Below are positions 59,559 through 64,000 of a stretch of 64,000 nt of DNA, one piece after another. The notes under the pieces are model-generated. The model saw only the letters and a list, made by a program, of their open reading frames with translations, made no database searches and had not been told where the DNA came from. The stretch is taken from the NCBI RefSeq assembly GCF_910591885.1, contig NC_063274.1, positions 8,413,725 through 8,477,724 of the forward strand, read 5' to 3'. Each line of letters starts with the position of its first letter. The stretch's first letter is position 1. The translations under genes were made by a program, and so were the position numbers. Origin of the DNA: Bombus terrestris. Lineage: Eukaryota > Arthropoda > Insecta > Hymenoptera > Apidae.

Positions 59559-62500
59559 TCACCCTCGACTTATACACGTTGGAAGGTCGATGGAATTTCA
59601 GAGTGTCGGTCGAGAGGAGAAGATCGGCTACTAAATTGGTGAAGGGCGAGCACGCCGGAGGCTTCCATCCTGTTTCCCCCTTAACACGACCAACCCCCTT
59701 CTATCCACCCTGACACGAGGACTGCAACGAAACACGAAGCTCTCGATCGGGTTTGACGTCAGACAGAGGAAACGGTTTCGCGCGCTATAGTGATTGTCAT
59801 TTTCCGGCCTGCATCCGGACCGTGTTGCTTTTTCTCCGTCGCCTCTTCTCCGCGCAGTCTACTTTCAATTATTTTTTACGATCAAGTATCCTATTCCCAG
59901 GATAGGCGTCTGTTCGACGTCTGTTTTTGTGCTCACCGTGATTGCGTCTCCTCTTTCGTCCGATCGTCCATCGATGAACAAACGATCGTCTCTAACGGAT
60001 TCGTCCAGGGACTTAATCGATTTCTAACGCAGAGTTTGTCTCTTTTCTTTAATGTTCGACGACGAGTATGATTATGGGCTTCTTGTTGGAATTCCGTGAG
60101 AGTTGTCCTTTAGAATTTGATATTTTAGGAAGTTTGAGATTTCTGGTATTTGGGGTAATTAGTTACAGCGGATAAACATAATCGTATTTTGTAATATCTG
60201 TGATGTTTTGACTTAATACCATAAATGTAGGTGAATCATATTTTATTACGCAGATAGAAATTTTAAGTACTAGATACCGAGAAATCGATACTTTCAAGTG
60301 TCAGAGTTTGATATTTTACGAGCTGATTAATTTCGAATGTATCTTGAAATAAAATTTATTATTCCCTTTCTAAAACGAGTTTTGTAATTTCATGCGAAAA
60401 CAACGCGTTTACGCTTCTGCACATATTCCGTATATTCGGAGGAATTTTTACAAGACCTGACTACCCAATTCGAAAGAAGTTCACTTCTTACAATAGACGT
60501 GACTTTCATCGAGCGGCCGCTCTCCTGCCGACGAGGCGATTCGTTCTTCCTCTGATTACGAGAATGATTCGAAATATTTTCTGACGTGTCATCTTTCTCG
60601 CCTCGGTTGCCCGTGCCTCTTTTGCGTAACAGCGTAAGTAGTCAAAGAAGGTGGTCGATCACCGGCATAAACTTTGAAGAAGTACGACGCAGGCGAGTTT
60701 ATGTGACGTGCATAGCTGGACGTCTGTCTCTCTCAATCCCAGTTTCAAGGCTACTTCACATCACAATGGTCACCTAACGGTTAAAACTCCAGGCAGAGCA
60801 GACTTCGAGAACGTTGGAACGTAATAATGGCTGTACCCCTCTATCGATGAGGAAGGATCGAACATCTCTCTGGCCTTATCGACGAGAGTTAATTATAATC
60901 GAAGACCGGTTAGTTGTTTGGTTTCGTTGAAAGCATCCGAAGACTACAAGGAACCCTCTGAACAAGGGCTAGCTCCCCCTTCGTCCGGTTCATTGTAAAT
61001 TAATTACCTGGAAATGAGAAATCTCCGGTATACGTTCGCTTCCGTAAACGAACGAGCTCAATGGGAGGTAAAAAGTGTTCTTTAAGCGGCTCTTCGATGC
61101 CACTGATTGTCTTCCTCGCCCTGTTCGAGCCCTTTCATCGGTATCTCGGCTGATGTATTTATGCGCCGCGAATGGGGTTGAAGACTTACTGGGGTAATAG
61201 TACGCCGCTGATGAAAGTGAGGCTGTTATCGGCGATTTGAAATAAAAGGAGGCAGTAATCGATCTACAAAGTGTTTGATCTACTAACAAAAATTATTATT
61301 ATTAAAATAGCGCATACGCGTGTATCTATTTTTCGTATACCAGAATTGCCCTTGGGGTCGAAAAATATATATGTACGCACCTGTAACATTACGCAAGAGA
61401 CAAAAATCTCAAACTTCATCTCTGACAATGTCCTCTTTACGTACGTATATTCTCCATAAAAGAATCGGCGCGACGAGTTAGGCAAACATTCTTTAACCTA
61501 TAAAAATAGCGGTCGCGAAGTGGAAAGAAAGAGTGCGGGGATGCGGGTTGGAATACGCCTGAAAGGCACCGAAAATTCGCGAATCCTATCTAATTGAATC
61601 AGAAAACAATTGTCACGCGTTCTCGCGATGACACACTCGCGCGCGTAACCCGCTCGCGTCCTCACCTACGCAACCCGTCGTAGTACACTAGAGCGAGAGA
61701 ATTTTCACCTGCTCAAATAGAGCCCGACTTCGTCGAGTTCGCCGTGTCATTGTGTTTGCATTATTATGTTAATCACAACGAAGACGGTAACAATGCGTCA
61801 ACCTCGATTTAGGAAGCGACTCGAAAAAACATATAGCTGAGCAAATATTAACTAAGCAAATCGTTAGTTTGCTCCTCAGTGACTGGCCACCTCTATTCCC
61901 CTCTTGCAAGTGAAGGAAACGAACAGAGGAGAAGACCTTTTTTGTGCCGGGCTCTATGTATGTATGCGTGACGAGCACGACGATCTCTCGCGGTTTTGCC
62001 GAGACACCGAGCCGCAACTTGCAAATTGAGCATACCTATTTACGGCGTCACAAGTGTTCTAGCAAACGACCTCGTGATAGCTAATTCGCGGGGGACGTCA
62101 CGGGATTTTCGACACTGCCGATTCAACGTGTGAATCTTTGTTCAACGCGAGACTTTACCACTTTACCGATAAATATTTGAGCACAACTTGTAGATGGTCC
62201 TGGTTTCTCGAATTGATTATGTATCGGCGAACGTCGATTTCTTTTTTGATACATGGTATTTTAAGAGGAAATGGTGACAAATGTTTCATTCGCGCAGGAA
62301 GAGTCGATTCTGTGACTCGATTAACTGGTTACGGTAGTCGTCCACTAAGTGGAAGATCGAACGATAGATAGCTCTATTTGGAAACTTTGTTTCATCCAAT
62401 CTTCTTTTTGTGATAGTTTAAATTATACCTATTCACAGGATACAACATCGTCGAGCTATAATTTAGCTCGATCTTCGCAAAAGAGTTTTAATGGTGACAA

Positions 62501-64000
62501 ATTGAACAGCCTACAGGGGTTTGCAAAGAATAACAAGATTTTCAAAACACGAATCACGAAGTTATCGGATAATCGCCTAAGGTCATTTCAGTAAACGTTA
62601 CTTGAGAGAATGCTAATGTCTTTAATTCCAACTCACAAGATAACGGATTATTATACACATATATTTCAATGGTTAGTTTCCTCCCATGAAGAGATCAGGA
62701 AATTCTTCTAAATTTCACAACGAACATTTCGAGTACATAATTCAACACAATGCAGCAACCATACAAATCTACAACAAAAACTCTGCTATCAACGCGAAAA
62801 TCACCTCTCATCCAAGCAACAAGCAAAAACAACGGACTCCCTAGCAAGAGCCTGTAGCGGAGTCGTACTGTGAGAAATCAATCGACTCTGTTGGACCTAT
62901 TCTTGGAGTAGCGAACAAAGCCTCGATATGAACATATTCGGCCGGGAAATAGCGGCACGCGATAAGCACGACTCGCTCGAAAGGCGAGAGCGTGCTCGAT
63001 CGAGGACGCTCGTGGCACTAATAACGTTAGCGTAGCACCGCTTGAGTAGTGGCATCGAGGAGCGGCCGAGTGCTTGGCGTAGACCACTCGTCCGAGCAAC
63101 CCCCAACGTGCACGGAAGCCGCGACTCGACTCTGCCAGTTCCCATCGCCCACGATGCCAGTCATTCGTTCCGGTCCCTTCCACTTACTCCTTTCCCCTCT
63201 CAGGCCGACCTGTAACGCAATTACGATTGTTGTTTGAATGAACAATCAAGCGCCCTCGAGGCGCGCGCTCCCAATCATTCAATTTCTGTTCAATCGACTT
63301 GGAGCGTCGCCTGGGCCACCCCTTTGCGCCACGACGTCGTCTATCCTTGTCACGAACCCAGAATCGTGGAATAACTCGGTCGAAGGACAAGGATGCGACA
63401 TTACGAAGCTTTGGCTTGGCTATTAAGGGCGAACGGCGAAGAAACGAAGGACAGGGAAGAGAAAAGTCAACGTGGTTATTGTTGCCAGCTGACAAAGAGG
63501 TCGCGTTCGTTCTGCTATCCTTATTTACTGCCACTGACAGGGCACGCATTACCCCGAGAAAAGAAGCTAATAACAGTCGGTTGGAACAGCCGTCTGTTTA
63601 TCGGCTACCTGCTTCGACGTGCGCCCCGCAGAAGTTGAACAGCGTAGTGCGGAGGACAGCGTCGTTTTCGGCGCGTGGAATCCGGCCCGCGCGGCTTTCT
63701 TCGCGCGGACGCGCGTGCACCCGGACACGCCTCGTGAAACCCGGTTATTAGTTCCCCGCGGGAGGGCTGTCCCCCTTCTCTGATTCTTTCCACCTCTCGT
63801 GGACGGGTGCCACCGCTTGGAGACGAGGGGTCGTTCACGCGGACAACCGGCCTCCTGTTACTTCATTCGTGACGTCATTCAGCGACGATGAATTTCACTG
63901 TACCGTGGAATTTGATCGGTATCCGGCTCAGCTCGTTCACAACGAACCCGTGTATACCCGCGTGAAACGCCACGAAAAACGCTTTCTAATTGGAAAGCTG
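59559..64000. other. No recognisable gene; AT-rich then CpG-rich end
   Basis: 60.1-60.5 kb and 62.1-62.9 kb are AT-rich. A small imperfect stem-loop (GAGCA, AACTAA, loop, TTAGTT, TGCTC) lies at about 61839-61874. 62.9-64.0 kb is CpG-rich, densest at about 63600-63800, and may belong to a promoter beyond the window. Frames of 100-150 codons in this last kilobase overlap on both strands and show no family. Confidence 0.4.

Noticed and set aside
63299..63751. 150-codon plus frame at the window end
   Set aside because: R/S-rich reading of CpG-rich DNA, overlapped by frames on both strands, no ATG near its start.

Overview
The window looks like a stretch of an arthropod nuclear genome, most likely a hymenopteran (bee, ant or wasp). 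This rests on very frequent CpG and TCGA/CGAT words mixed with AT-rich tracts, many short microsatellites, few recognisable transposons, and no bacterial-style gene packing. The species call is inference. I found no protein family, tRNA, rRNA, known microRNA or intact transposase that I can name. The longest open frames (about 160-220 codons) sit mostly in pyrimidine-rich low-complexity DNA, and by my rough estimate a few of that size are expected by chance in 64 kb.

Layout. 1-9.4 kb: non-coding, with a CT-rich block, an 11-G run and a 17-bp palindrome resembling a paired NK-2 homeodomain site. 9.4-10 kb: promoter- and first-exon-like DNA (TATA word, initiator word, short ATG frames, a strong splice donor). 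10-25 kb: non-coding, with a 128-bp compound trinucleotide array, AT, AAT and GAAC microsatellites and purine-rich blocks. 25.16-25.65 kb: a roughly 490-bp TA-flanked element with imperfect terminal inverted repeats, probably a mariner/Tc1-type MITE. 27.1-30.2 kb: a GC-rich, CpG-rich, GAGA- and CAG-containing zone ending in a strong GTGAGT donor; this is the best candidate for the promoter and 5' leader of a plus-strand gene whose later exons I cannot connect.

30.2-64 kb is a mostly AT-rich gene desert or long intron. It holds scattered short open segments with protein-like composition: 31.2, 35.5, 43.3, 43.8-44.1, 48.5, 50.8, 52.1, 55.3 and 59.2 kb. Several lack an ATG or look like exons or relics rather than whole genes. 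It also holds two diverged local duplications (44.78/45.03 kb and 59.02/59.17 kb), a GC-rich inverted repeat at 55.6 kb and several CT or CA microsatellites.

I could not assemble a multi-exon gene model or a new biological system. The candidates worth testing are the hidden coding-like segments at 52.1, 31.2 and 43.3-44.1 kb, the leader zone at 27-30 kb, and the duplicated blocks. All coding calls here are low confidence and rest on hand translation and hand counts.
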